NCBI GenBank assembly: GCA_007922225.1
Contig: ML679954.1
Coordinates: forward strand, 26,268,240-26,332,239
Direction: 5' to 3'
DNA from: Emydura subglobosa
Lineage: Eukaryota; Chordata; Testudines; Chelidae
DNA: 64,000 nt
This document shows positions 37,201 to 49,581 of the stretch, piece after piece. Numbering within the stretch: the first letter of the stretch is position 1; each line of letters opens with the position of its first letter. The position numbers and the translations under genes are program-made. Below the pieces are notes generated by a model, which saw only the letters and a list, made by a program, of their open reading frames with translations, was not told the DNA's origin and did no database searches.

Positions 37201-38164
37201 CAACCAGGAAGATAGAGAAAAATATTAATAGGAAGTTTAACTTGCATGTATAGAATTTGTAATTTTGAATATTTGAATATTTGAATATTCATAAAATTAT
37301 AGTAGATCACAGCAAAAAGCTAAATATACAAACTTGGAACAGCAAGATCTTAAGTAATCTTACTTTATATAAAGCTAAAATGAATGTACATTTCATTAGA
37401 GACTGTGGTTACATAGTTATTTGCATTATTTTTAGATAGAATGCTGAAAAGGTCTCCATATTGCACAGCTCTCTGTCTAATTCACAATAAAATATAAAAA
37501 TAGAGTGCACAATAATAATGGCAGGAGCAGCATGAAGTATTTAAAGATGCATAATGGTTTCCATTCCTATTCCCCCCATCTTCAGTGGCTAACGCCATTC
37601 TTAAAAAAAAAAAAAAAAATAAAATTAGGGGAGGGTGATGTTTTCTAGATTGAGTTGGTTTTTTTTCCATGGGATTGTGCATGTACACTTCAGCAGTTCT
37701 TGAGCACAGAAAAGAATGTGGGAGACAGAGGGATAGGAAAAAGCCACTTCCCATGATAAACAAAAGGGCTTTACTTTTAATTTCTATGGTTGAAATGACT
37801 GGAGGTTGGAAGGTGAAATCTGGCATCAAAACTGAGCCCTTCTGGAGGAAAACAAATTTTGATTTAACCACGTTTGGAATTAAAAAAAAAAATCATACAC
37901 AAAGCATTTATTAAGATAATAAAGTAAAGCATTCGTAAAGCTTATAAAGCTCCTAAGGTACATGTGAGGCATGTGAATGTGCAGCTAACATAGCTATATA
38001 ATCTTATGACTAATCAAATGTGTCAATATGAAGAGATTCAGGGTGTACTACAAATCTCATTTGTTTTTTAAAAGTTTTTTCCTAGGGAGAGGAGATTGAA
38101 TAAAGTTTTGGAATTGGAGGGAGAAGTTATTTAGGTATGTATGTGGCTTTTTTGCCCCATTTTG

Positions 38165-38240
38165 CATGTGTTTATGACTGTACAGCACCTAGGGTTGTGG
38201 ATAGAAACTTTTCTATAAATTTGAATCAATAAATAAAAGA
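38165..38240 (+). mobile_element. LINE3/MIR-like 3' tail
   Basis: GACTGTACAGCACCTAGGGT followed by an AATAAATAAA-type tail is the sense-strand form of the ancient LINE3/MIR end. It is very short. Confidence 0.5.
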
Positions 38241-40002
38241 TTAGTACAAGAAAATTACTTAAATTCTCTGAGAACGGCAAGCAATTTCTGCACTGATAAG
38301 GATATGACTGCCCTACCCATGATAAAGCAAGCTTTGCTTCTGACTAAGCTGCAGTGGCTGAACAGGATTACTTTGACACATGAAAATAGTAAAATTAGAA
38401 GCTACTTTTAAAAACCAAGCCTCATTCGTGCAGAAGAAAAAAATATTTTTCTCTCAGTGCCAAAGTTTATGAAATTTCATGTGTCATATCTTATGAAAGG
38501 ACTTCTACTCTCCACATGGAGTGTCTATCATACACTGGAAAATGCAAGCTCTGGGATGTACAGTAATTTGGTCCTATGATGGCTAAATCTTGCTGGCCTT
38601 TAGGTTTTGTTGCAAAGCCCAGCCATTCTGGCTGGTTCTGACTTCCCTGTTTTAGATGAAAGAACCGCTTTCCATGTTTTGAGGACCTGCATGCTTATTG
38701 GATTGGACTTGTTATAAATGCTTTATAAACAGTGGGAACTCTAGTCCTGCTCACGCATAAGACATGGCATCATAATACTGGCAGGATATGATGCTTGACA
38801 AGGATTGTACGTTATGGGTCTTTGTTTATTCTTCTTTTGGATAGCATGATATCTGTCATATCTACGTAACAAATGACTTGACTGAAAAGCTAGCTATGCC
38901 TGAAGACATTCCTGAGGTCTGACCTCACTGGTGGAAGAATAAAAGAGAATACACGATCCATTTTTTGGATATGGTGTAGCCATATGTTATCCATGAGTTC
39001 CTTAACCCAATGTCAGAGGCCTTTACAAAAAATGTATGTGTCAAGTACCATCACACTGGTTCAGCTGAACAAATAGGGCTTTCTAAGTAATGTCTTACAA
39101 AGCTCTTTTTATACAGATATATTATGATTTCTTTGAGAAGTCTGGGTGGGATAAGGAGCATGTGGAGATGGAGATTTCAGGCCTATAGAAATCTATGAGC
39201 CACTTTTCCTGTCCTGTGAAGATGTCCTAGGAATGCACCATTGCTGGTGACCTGCAAATTATTTTAAAAGGGTTTGTACCCTTTTCTCCCTCATTATAAT
39301 GCCTGAAAGAATTTATTTAGAGGGAAAGATATTTGGGGGGTTGGGAGCGGGGTAGAAAACTTATAAACATTGGGTGCCACCATCATTTTATCTTAACAAA
39401 ATGTCAACAATACAGTAGGAAGCAGAAAAAAAATCGCTAGAGATATTCAGAAATGAAGCATTTCACAACAAACATACTCCTTCAGCCTAAAACATCAGTT
39501 CATCAACAGTGTATAGTAGCACCCACAGGAGAAGGGAATCAAGGAATCAACATGGTACTATAGCATATTTCATGCAATAAATAATGCATTCTTCTGTGCA
39601 GCAAGCTCATTTTTTAAAATTTAAAGATTTTGAGCCCTATTCAGTAAGAATCCCTATTCAGTAAAGCACCTAAGTACGATTAATTTAAACATGTGCTTAT
39701 GTCTTATCGACTTTACTGGGAATTATGCATGTGTTTAAATGCTTTGTTGAACACAGACAGACTTTACGTACATGCTGAACTGCTTTCTCAAACTGAGGTC
39801 TTCCTGATTACTCAAGACTGACTGTTGGCAGACCACCTACAGTGGATGCACACTTAAGCTCATTCTTGGCTGTTAAATAATGTTAACTATACACGTACTG
39901 TAAAATAGTCAGATGGTACGAGCCTCACCATACAGTCTAGTTCCTTACAGATCTTAAGAGCACCATATAAACTTATGGCATTTTATATTTTTTATTGTTC
40001 AT

Positions 40003-40100
40003 AATACAGTAACATCTAAAGACCACAGGTATAGGGTTCCGTTGTGCTAGTAGCTGTACAAACAGCAGAAACTCCCTCTGCTCCAATTAGATGACAATAG
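40003..40100 (-). mobile_element. LINE3-like 3' end
   Basis: GTGCTAGTAGCTGTACAAAC followed by a degraded CCCTGCTCC stretch is the complement of the LINE3 end. It is related to 9310-9422 and 15928-16085. Confidence 0.5.
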
Positions 40101-41516
40101 TAAATAAGCTTGAAAGTAAATTAAATACCCCTGTTCGCTTCAAATCACTACACTCAATGAAAATTAGTTCACAGGTAAACTTTTAATCAGCACTTAATAG
40201 AATTATATTAATTCCACATAAGGGGGGATAAAGACATACACTTTTACACTAGCGAAGTGATGCTTCATGTGTTGACAGAAAAATCTTCAGGCAAAAGTAG
40301 TTAAGAAAAAGCTGAACAAGCATAAAGTGATATCTTTTCTCTTTTGTTAAAATATGGGAAAGATCTGAGAAATATACAAATGCATTTTGTCAAGCTGTGT
40401 TGCTGAACATGATCATCTTAGTTTTCATTGTATGTAGAGGCATGGCAGGAACTGGGAGAATTACTGACTGTACCCACCAGGAACACATTAACTCTCTCTT
40501 TATCTCTTTTTGGTTTTCAAAAGTTTCAAGGGGTCTCTAAGAGGCAGTAGTGATTTCCCTTTAGAGGTGCATTTGGGAAGTCAGAAAGCCACAAGGACTG
40601 GGAAAAGGAATAACTAGAAGGCAGATTAGTGCACAATGAAGGAGAGGGTGTTAGGGAGTTAGGTGGAGAGGATTCTTACAAAATGTGCAGAGAACAACAC
40701 AGTTTTGATTATGAAGATGCTTCACAGAATACTTTGCAAGCCTTGTCAAATGTTTTCTAGTTCTCCTTATAAATAAGTATATACAGTCTCTTTAATTAGA
40801 GTGTATATATACTTGTCAAAGGGGGTTATTACAAAGACCATTAGAAACCATACATTTGCTGATAAAAGTCTTGGGATGACACCTTTTGCATTCCAGAGTA
40901 AGAGAGACTTCAGTTATGTAAAATCCCAGTGTATCTATTTGTTGTATACCATTACATAAAGGACACAGCTTTAGTAGACTTAATTTTTTTAAAGTTTATA
41001 ACGTATTCTCCATGTAATTTTCCCAAAATTTTATCATCGCTATTTTTTGTCGCTTGTTTGCAATTTGAAGGATATCAGAGGTCTTTCCTAGTTCATAAAG
41101 TACTGGGAGTACAGTTAATTTTAAAAGATGAAAGAAAAAATTAGTTTTCTTTTATACAAAATCATTTATATGAGTCAGTTTCAGGGAAGGATCCTTGTGC
41201 AGCCCTAGTAAAAGGTTTTCCAACTGAAATACAGTAGCTCACACTGAACAGAAAAAAATATATGTTCAAATGTTTGTGCTTAGTAAAACAAGACTGCCCT
41301 CTGTTGATGATGAACTCGGGATCAGCATGCCTGGGCTTAAGTAAAATACATACCATGTATACTGGCCAATTAAAGATCAATTTGAAAAAAAATATTTAAT
41401 TTGAACTTAACAAGTTCAAATGAGGATACAGGCAATTATTTTTAGAAACAATACACTTCTAAGCTGAATCAAAATAAATAAAAAGTAATAAAAATAAAAC
41501 AAAGGATGTGTTTTAC

Positions 41517-41669
41517 CTGTTCATAATAGTGGATATTATTTTCGGTCACATTAAGAAATGCTGTTTTCATATCATGTTGCATGTTTTGTTTCCATCTATC
41601 CCAGTCAGCTTTCAGAGCATTATTGGCACATTCTACTTTATCTTCAAGTTTTCCAATCTCTTCTGTAAG
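41517..41669 (-). CDS. SNX7: SNX7 exon, BAR domain helix
   Basis: A 153-nt exon of 51 codons in phase 0 at both ends, with a TTTATTTAG acceptor and a CAG|GTAAAA donor. It encodes LTEEIGKLEDKVECANNALK, then ADWDRWKQNMQ, and ends NIHYYEQ, a close match to the penultimate segment of sorting nexin 7. The basic/aromatic DWxRWK motif is shared with SNX30, but the KLEDKVECANNALKADW context is SNX7. These helices form part of the banana-shaped BAR dimer that senses curved endosomal membrane; known partners of this family include SNX4. The exon joins exactly to the 56107-56193 exon upstream and to 34128-34208 downstream. Confidence 0.94.
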
Positions 41670-44492
41670 CTAAATAAAAATGTTTAGTTAAAATTATTTA
41701 GAAACAGTCATTATTTAAAATTTGCTTGAAACCTGGTGGTCATAGAATAGTAAGCTGCACAGGATACAAGAACATAGTATAATATTAAACTCAGGGTGAA
41801 GAAAGTCCTGTTCTTAGATTTTATACAAAGCAAGTACCTCAATACGATTTCTAAACTAATATGACACAAAAAGAATTAAACTGTTACCAAAAATAATCTT
41901 GTCAATTGTAAAGTTAGTCTTGGTACCATTTGCACTTAAGAACAGATATGGATTTCCCCACTGCCAAAGAAATACAAAACAATACAAGACACACTCCACC
42001 ACTGTGGGACTTTATGGAAGCAGAATGCAATTATTCAAACTGGAATTTGGCCAGGCCATCTGAGACAATTATTTTGGGGTATTTAATGATATCAAGCGGT
42101 TGCTATCTGTATCTTCTCTGAAAGAGAATTCAGAGAGAAGGCTCTTTTATGCTTTTCTTTTAAACTTTCCACTTTCCTGTATTCCACCTTACAATCTGAC
42201 TGAGGAACTAATCAGCCTGGGAGAAATAAAAATTAAAATGAGGGTCATTCTGAAGAAATGAAAAGCCTTCCCAGGGAGCCTGGACTTGCAACCTTCAGAC
42301 TGGTGAGCAGATAGTTTCTTCTAATTCCTATAGATGCCAAAACTGAGTGTTGAGCCTGGTGAAATATGAGACATTTAACAGGGTAAGGTCCTCTACCTAA
42401 TGCATCTTCTAGCTCTCCCATTAACTGCTCTTACCTTTTGTACCTATTTCAATTTCTGAATCAAGCATGACAAATCTGGCAGGCAGCAAACATGGAGATA
42501 AGAGATAAATCTTCTAGTCATGGAGCAAATGACTGTTCTGGGATGGCACAATGACCACTGGTAATATATACACTCTTTTCTGAAGTAAGTATCTTTGTTG
42601 TTGTTGATTTGCTTTGGTTTAAGAGATTAAGTGCAAGTTCTTATCTTGATAGAAAAATTTTCTGCTAATTCTTCAATGAGTGAAGAGCCAAGAATGAGAA
42701 AACTGAAGACAGCAACTAGAACTTACTGAAGGAAAATAAATATAAACGTTACCCCAGTAGACCACAAAGAGCCAAAGTTCTATATTTAGCAGGCGCACAG
42801 ATGAAGAGCAGCTCTGCAGGGGCTTAGCTGCAACTCTGCAGACTGAAACTCAGCTGTGCCCTAAAGACCTGGGAAAGTCAGGCAGAAATATTGCCAGTAA
42901 AGCAGCTGGTAGTTTCGTCCAGTTCTAGGGGAAACTCCACCTCCTTCTGTTCCCTTCACCGTGGCCCAGACCCCATTATGTGCTCTTCTTATCATACATT
43001 CTGCTTCTCAAACATTCTGCTCTCGTCAGGTCAAGAGCTGAATAATTCCTCTGAAGCTAAGAAACTCGAAGGGCAAAATATCTCAATATGAACCTCCAAT
43101 TTTTTAAGTCTGCAATAACCACTGAGGCCTTTAGATAATTAGGATTCAACTGTAATTTTACATGCACAGAATGTGTCTGAATCAAAATTCAGACCACACC
43201 AGTGTGGAGAGCTTGAGGTGTGCACTCAGTAATCTAAATCAGCCATGAAGAATACTGGTCCAATATAAGTGGTGCCCTGCAGCACTGCACGCTTCTTTAG
43301 AACCTCAGTAAATGACTGTCTAAAACCCTAGCACACCAAGAGACTGCATCTGCCATCGTGATACTCTGTGCTGTGTCCATAGATGCTGACAGCACATGAA
43401 AATCTCTTGCTGTAAGAAAAATACTGCCTTTGTAACCAAGTGGAGACAACCTGAATTAACCAAGCAGCCCCACTACCTGAAACATTTCCATTATATGAGA
43501 CTATGTGAAAACGTCTCTTTGCTTCCTATATATCTTCAGTGTAACATGTCACCAGTCTTTTATGATACAAATGGCTGGGCCCAGTATGAAACAGCTACAT
43601 CAGTGCTCTCATGGTTTTGCCTCTTGCTTTAGCCATCACAAATAATCTGTAAAAGCAAGATGTCCAGAGAGCCATAAAGAAGGCATTAGAGCTACTGTAT
43701 CAATGGTCATGGACCCGATTCTAAAGCCTAATCAATCCACCATGTTGTTGGGAAGACAGTGCACTCCCTAACAGCATCTGGAATCTATCAGGTTCTGTCT
43801 CAGAGAGCAGACCATTACAACAGGTCCTTCTTCCCGATGGATAGAAGCGCCTCCCCTCCCCCAAGACCAAAGTGTAGAACATAAAGGTTGGTCTGTTAAA
43901 ATATTATAATCCTCACCTTTCTGACCTCCAATCTCAACTCAGATTAGATTCACAATGGGGCAGGCTATACGAGTAGAACCATACTTGTGTGGCCAAGGGG
44001 CCTGAGACACCGTATCCCTGTGGGCACAAAAGGTGCAGGAAGGCTGTGGGCCTGGCTTGGTAGAGCAGAGACCCCCAGCCACAGGGGAGGCCAGTCTACT
44101 GCTGAATGGCTCCAGTCCGGGGCCGGCAAATGGCCCCTGCAACTCCTGAGTGGGTCTGTGACTGTAGTGTTGCAGGGTGCTTCCTGCACAACCGAGGCCC
44201 GAAGATAGCATATCCCTGCAGGCGCTAGATGCAGGGAAGATTGCACTTGCCAGTTCTTTTGCTGGGTTTTTTTTAGTCAATTTCCATGTTTCTGGTGAAA
44301 ATATGGTTTACTGACAACTAATGGTTTAAACTGAATCCTTCCAAATCTACTCATAAATTGTAGGTGCAGCAGCCTTCCCTTAGGCTGTCCTGGCTGTCTT
44401 AAGGTATTTACTCCATGGCTGATGACACACTTGTGTAGCACGTTCTAGGAAACACATGCTGACTATTTCTGCAGCAGTGCAGTTGCAGTCTT

Positions 44493-44754
44493 AAGGGTAT
44501 GTCTCCACTGCAAATAAAAGGTATTTTCTTAAATCAGGTTAACTAACCTGGGTTAAAACAGCAAAGAAGAGACAGCAATTTGGTTTTTAACTCGAGTTAG
44601 TGGCTCAAGTTCAACCCCAGGCTCCTATAGGCTTTAACTCAAACTGCTAACCCAAATTAAAAGCAGCGATGCCATGTCTTCACTGCTATTTTTACCCGAA
44701 TCAGCTAACCACTGGTTAAGAACAAACTTTTTTTTGCAGTGGGGACATACCCTT
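44493..44754. mobile_element. Inverted-repeat DNA transposon remnant (MITE-like)
   Basis: The terminus AAGGGTATGTCTCCACTGCA (44493-44512) pairs with TGCAGTGGGGACATACCCTT (44735-44754) with one mismatch, and the inverted similarity continues inward around TCAGGTTAACTAACC and TCAGCTAACCACTGG. There is no coding capacity, so it is non-autonomous. The terminus matches that of 49304-49581. I associate such ends with hAT-type elements in turtles, but no 8-bp duplication is visible here. Confidence 0.7.
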
Positions 44755-47700
44755 CGAGCTATATTCTGGCTCCAGATATGCAGCATACACATCTTCCAAT
44801 GAAGTCCATGGAAAAGTAGGACCGGCAAGTGTGTGTCAAGGCCAGAATTTCGAACTTAAAGCAGTATGTTCTATTTTATTATTTTGTACAACGAAGCTCA
44901 AAATCTATGTGTAACATACCAGAAAACAAACCAAAAATCAACACTCACTTCAGTAGAGAGCTACTGAAGCCAAAAAAGCTAGCCAGAACACTGGAGATCA
45001 GGAAATAAAGGCCTGGTCTCTAAACAGTAACATGCACGTAGTATGTTGCTGATCTATAAAATACCTTTTTTGTTATTACAATTTATCCCCAGAGGTAAAA
45101 CTTGGCTATACATATATTTTGTTATGCCAGCCTTACTGAAGCAAATAGTTTGATAGCTTAAGTCTCTTACAGAGTGATCACAGCAGAAGAACAATATAGA
45201 GTTCAATGGACATTTCATTATCAACCAAGAACTCATATTCCAGACTACGGGCAGGGTGAGAAAGTTAGTTTATTATACAAAGCAGTGGTTATTCCCAACA
45301 ACGTCTTTATTTGACCTACAAGTTTCCACAGCAAAACCACTCAACACACTGAAGAATACATTATGCAGACTCAGCTAACCCAATTATAGCACGCAATACA
45401 GCTTCCTTCTGACCCAGCATTTCCCAGTAAAATTCCTTTTATTGAGGCAGCAAGAGTTGCATAAATTTCTATTTGGCTTTTAGGGGCAGCACATGAATTA
45501 AATAAAATGGTTTATGTTGCATACTAATAGTGAACCTTTCCAGCCTGGTATTAAAGTAAAATATATAGCCTAAATACAATAAAAGGAATGATAGGAAGTT
45601 ACAGAGCTTCACTTTTATGCTAGCTCAAATCCAGCCCTGAACAGTAGAACCAAAAAGCTAAGATTTAATGGTTATTTGGTGGTCTAGGTTAAGTAAATTT
45701 CTGGTCTTCATTCAGGTTAACTAACCCCACATCAAGTAACAAGGTGTACTAATTCGCACATTTGTTGGCAATTCCTGGAAAGAGGCCAGGAATTACATAG
45801 GCATGAAGGCTAAGGTCATCTTTCCAGAACAAGGCTGAGCTACTTTGGAGGGCATGGTGGGGTAAATTCTGCAAATAATCTAGGATTCTGGAGGACACCA
45901 AGTCCCCAACCACCAGAGGAATTGCATGCCCTCTCTTGTGAATTAGAGGTTTTTTAATAATAATGCAAGTCTTTAGCTTCCAGGGCCTAAAATCTTAACA
46001 TATTTTTCAAACAGATCCTAAAGCTCTGTTCTCCTATCAGAACAGAAAGCTCACTAAATCCTACATTTTGTTGCAATGCAATGCTGCTTCAATGTGTTTT
46101 TTATCATGCAACATCACAAAATAAACCCAAAACACCAACCACAGGCACATGTGGTGCAACAGAGCACACTATTAAGCCTGTTCCTTCCTCTGGCATCCGT
46201 TGGACACAGCCATGTTATCGTATTCTTGGAAGGTTCCTCATTCCCTCTACTCTTTCTTGTCCCCAAAAGATTTCACATTTTTCTATCCCTACTTCCTCAT
46301 CTAGTGCCTCAGTTCCACCTCTTCCTGAAAGATGGAACTGAATCTGTTGTGGCTGGTAACTGCCTACTTGCCAGTGGAATCTGGCAGAGATACCGACAGG
46401 CTAGGAAGGGGATGGGAGTATAAACAAACTCTACTCATAATTTATAAAATTAAAAACAAAGCCAACATTAATGCAATGCAAAGACTGCACAAATATAATT
46501 ACAAAAAATGAAACAAAATGTTGTGGTATTTGGGTAACATTGTAGGAACCTTAGCTTTCACATTTCATAGGTGAAATCTTGGACCCATGACTCAATTTGA
46601 ACTGTGCAACCTTAATGTTGTATCCACACTTTAAAAAAAAAAAAGGAGGGAGGGAACCACAAGATTGCCTATGGTTAACATGAACATTTAAATGGTCTCA
46701 ATTAATTTTGAGTTTCATACCTCAGTGGAGCTGAATAGGGTGGAGGTATATTCATGCCTTTGCCAGTGCTATTTGGCTGAAGACAATCTTCTGTAAAACT
46801 ATGTTTAGAAAGAAGCAGCACAGGATCACACTGTGATATCTGAATCTCAGTAATGTAATGGTAGAAAATTAATACTTTTTAAATGAAAGCTTAGAATCTG
46901 CAGAATATTGTAAAATAGAGCAAAAATCAGAGGAGGCCTAATACTGAAGGATTTATGATTCCCTCCCCCCACCCCGGTCTTCCCATACTCCACCTCAAAA
47001 CTAAGCATACTGTGTTAACTACTAAATAACTTAAACTTGGATAGGTGAGGAGTTGCTATGGTCACTACAACCTATAAATAATTATGAAGTGACACATAAG
47101 TAACTATACCAGAGTAATACCCTTTTTCTACATTATGAAACTTTGATTTTAATATATCGTACCATGTTTGGTAACAGGTGGCACTAAACTCTAGTTTGTG
47201 AAGGAGAAATAATCCACTTGACAAAAGCATTGCAAGAGACTGGAATGTCCCCCAGAAATAAATGAATAATACAATGTTTACAATTTAAAAGATATTTTGA
47301 AGGTGCTGAATCAGTTGCTGAAACAAAAGGGATGAGGACAAGACAAAGCTGATCTAAAACAATTATAGACTATCGTGAAGACACCACAGAACCGAAAAAG
47401 AAAAAAAGAAAAAAAAAAAGAAAGGGATGGGTGTGGGGCCTGGAGTGCAAGAATCTGAATTGCAAATACTACAGAGGAAAATAAATAGGCAACAAAATTC
47501 AAATAGCTATTGTTGAAAGATATACAAAGTTGAGCCTAAAAACACTGTGGGGCCCTGTTACCTTTAGTATATTAAATGGGAAACAAAAGATTCTATTGTA
47601 ACTCTGAATTCTATGCTAAGAAACACAAAAAGTGAACAGAAGTAGCCACTAGAATATTTCTGCTTTAAAACAATTGTATTTTAAATGAGTTACCTTAAGG

Positions 47701-49303
47701 TTTGCATGCATTCCTGGCTTTAAAATGTATTCCTTTAAGGAAGTTTACTGTGTTTAGCAAAGATTATAGATGAAGAGATCTTTATTCTGTGTATTTGAAT
47801 AAAATATAGATGCTTGAAAATTAGACCTTAGGAATCTAGAACATTTACTGGCTAATTTAAAAAATGTGATAAATACAGTAGTATACTTGCAGTACTTTTA
47901 ATAAGCATATTTACATAACACACTAAGATCAAGTAGTATGACTCCATAATATAAGTGACAAAATTAAGAAGTTACGATTATTTCAGTAGAACTGACAAAA
48001 ACACTGGATGTACTTCCTAAAGCAGGCTTTGCAATATCGAGTGATCTGTCATCTGACTTGACTCTTTCTAACCTCTCTTGATTTCAGGCAATGTTTTTTT
48101 GCCATCAGTGGGATATAAACCACAGAATGCTGACAGCAAGACCTAATTCATTTGTTCCAACAAGATTCATAACTGCGACTTTGGCATTTTAGATTTATTT
48201 TCCAGATTTTTTTTTAATAGTTATCCCAAAATAAACCTTCTGTGAAATCCCACACTTAAACCAAATTCAGTACATTTTTATGTGAAAACACAGCAAGGGT
48301 AGCAATAAATATTCTACACTATTGATTTTCTTCAGCTATGTGTTAAATCCCACTAAGGTTATATTGTTATGCAGAGAGACAGGGTTAAATACAACGAGCT
48401 TGTGTTTTTGATTTACTCAAACAGAAAACCTTAATGTCATAAAGTTCACTTTGTGACTCAAACCTATTTGAATGAAATCAAAAAGCCTCATCAATAACAG
48501 CTGAATTGACCTCAAAATATTTTGTACCCTATATAACCTCCTATTTCTTAAACCATTCAGTGGCCAAGAACAATTTAAGAACCCATCTAAAGATTTTGCA
48601 CTAGCCTTTTATCAGTACTAATGGCAGTTTGTGATTCAATATCTATGGCAGAAATGTTTTTCAAATTAGATTAGAGTTCATGCCACTCATCGTCAGCAGA
48701 ATTTTTTACTACTATATTGCACTGACAAGTTCAATCTGACATGTGTGGAGATCATCAAAAATTATACAAGATCTGCTTAAAAATAACTTTAAAAACCATA
48801 CAAAATAGAGCCAAGCTCAATGGTGAACATTAATTATAATGACAGCACCAGAGTAAAGTGCCTTCTCAATCATAAGCTTTCACTTTCAGGCACTTCTTTT
48901 TAACAAAATACTACATCCTTTTATGCTTCACTTTTGTTAAAAACTTCAGCATATTTTTTAAACATAGTGGAAGTCTTAACTATTTAAAAGTCATCTGAAT
49001 AGGAAAAATGTTTTATATATTTTACAAAAAGAAAACAGTTCAAAACGTTTTATGCTTCAAATGTGCTAAATCAGTTTCATTTTAAAACTTCAAACTTGTT
49101 AATGACTTAGTCTTCATTGAGAACACACTTCTTAAGACAAGCTGAACAGTTTGTTTGCTTTTAATAAAAAATTAATTGTATGCATTATGCATGAACTAAC
49201 TTTTTAAACTTGACCCAAAGTAAAGCGCATATGTTGTATTTGCAGCTCTGCATCCAAAATCAATCATGATTTCATTTTGAAATCAGTTTGCTACATGCCA
49301 CAT

Positions 49304-49581
49304 AGGGTATGTCCACACTGCAATTGAACACCCAGGGCTGGCTGAAGTCAACTGACTTGAGCTCATGTAGCTCAGGCTAAGAGGCTGTTTAATTGCAGTG
49401 TAGATGTTCTGGTTCAGGCTGGAGCCGATGCTCTGGGACCCTGCGAGGAGGAAGGGTCCCAGAGCTAAGGATCCAGCCCAAGCCTGAATAGCCACACCAT
49501 AATTTTACAGCCCAAGCCCCGTGAGCCTGAGTCAGATGAAAGAGGCCGGAGTGGGTGTTTTATTGCAGTGTAGACATACCT
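49304..49581. mobile_element. Inverted-repeat DNA transposon remnant (MITE-like)
   Basis: AGGGTATGTCCACACTGCAA at the left pairs with TTGCAGTGTAGACATACCT at the right. A second inverted pair, GGGACCCT...AGGGTCCC, lies in the middle (about 49436-49460), and a second TAATTGCAGTGTAGA lies inside. It is the same terminal family as 44493-44754. Confidence 0.7.

Larger units (their letters stand above)
34209..41516 (-). other. SNX7 last intron (7.3 kb)
   Basis: AT-rich intron. It holds a (TA)n-(GA)n microsatellite at about 34286-34317, an A17 run at about 37602-37619, three TTTGAATA tandem units at about 37264-37289, and LINE3-like scraps near 38165-38240 and 40003-40100. No additional exon was found. 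Confidence 0.6.

Noticed and set aside
37482..37871. 129-codon ORF on the minus strand in the SNX7 last intron
   Set aside because: It is driven by an A17/T17 tract that gives a run of phenylalanine, and lacks any recognisable family.
43939..44280. Overlapping ORFs on both strands in a GC-richer patch
   Set aside because: Opposite-strand overlap with no domain; the patch is probably an unrecognised repeat. Not reported as a gene.
44485..44762. 8-bp hAT-type duplication around the inverted-repeat element
   Set aside because: The flanking octamers GCAGTCTT and CGAGCTAT do not match, so the superfamily is left open.
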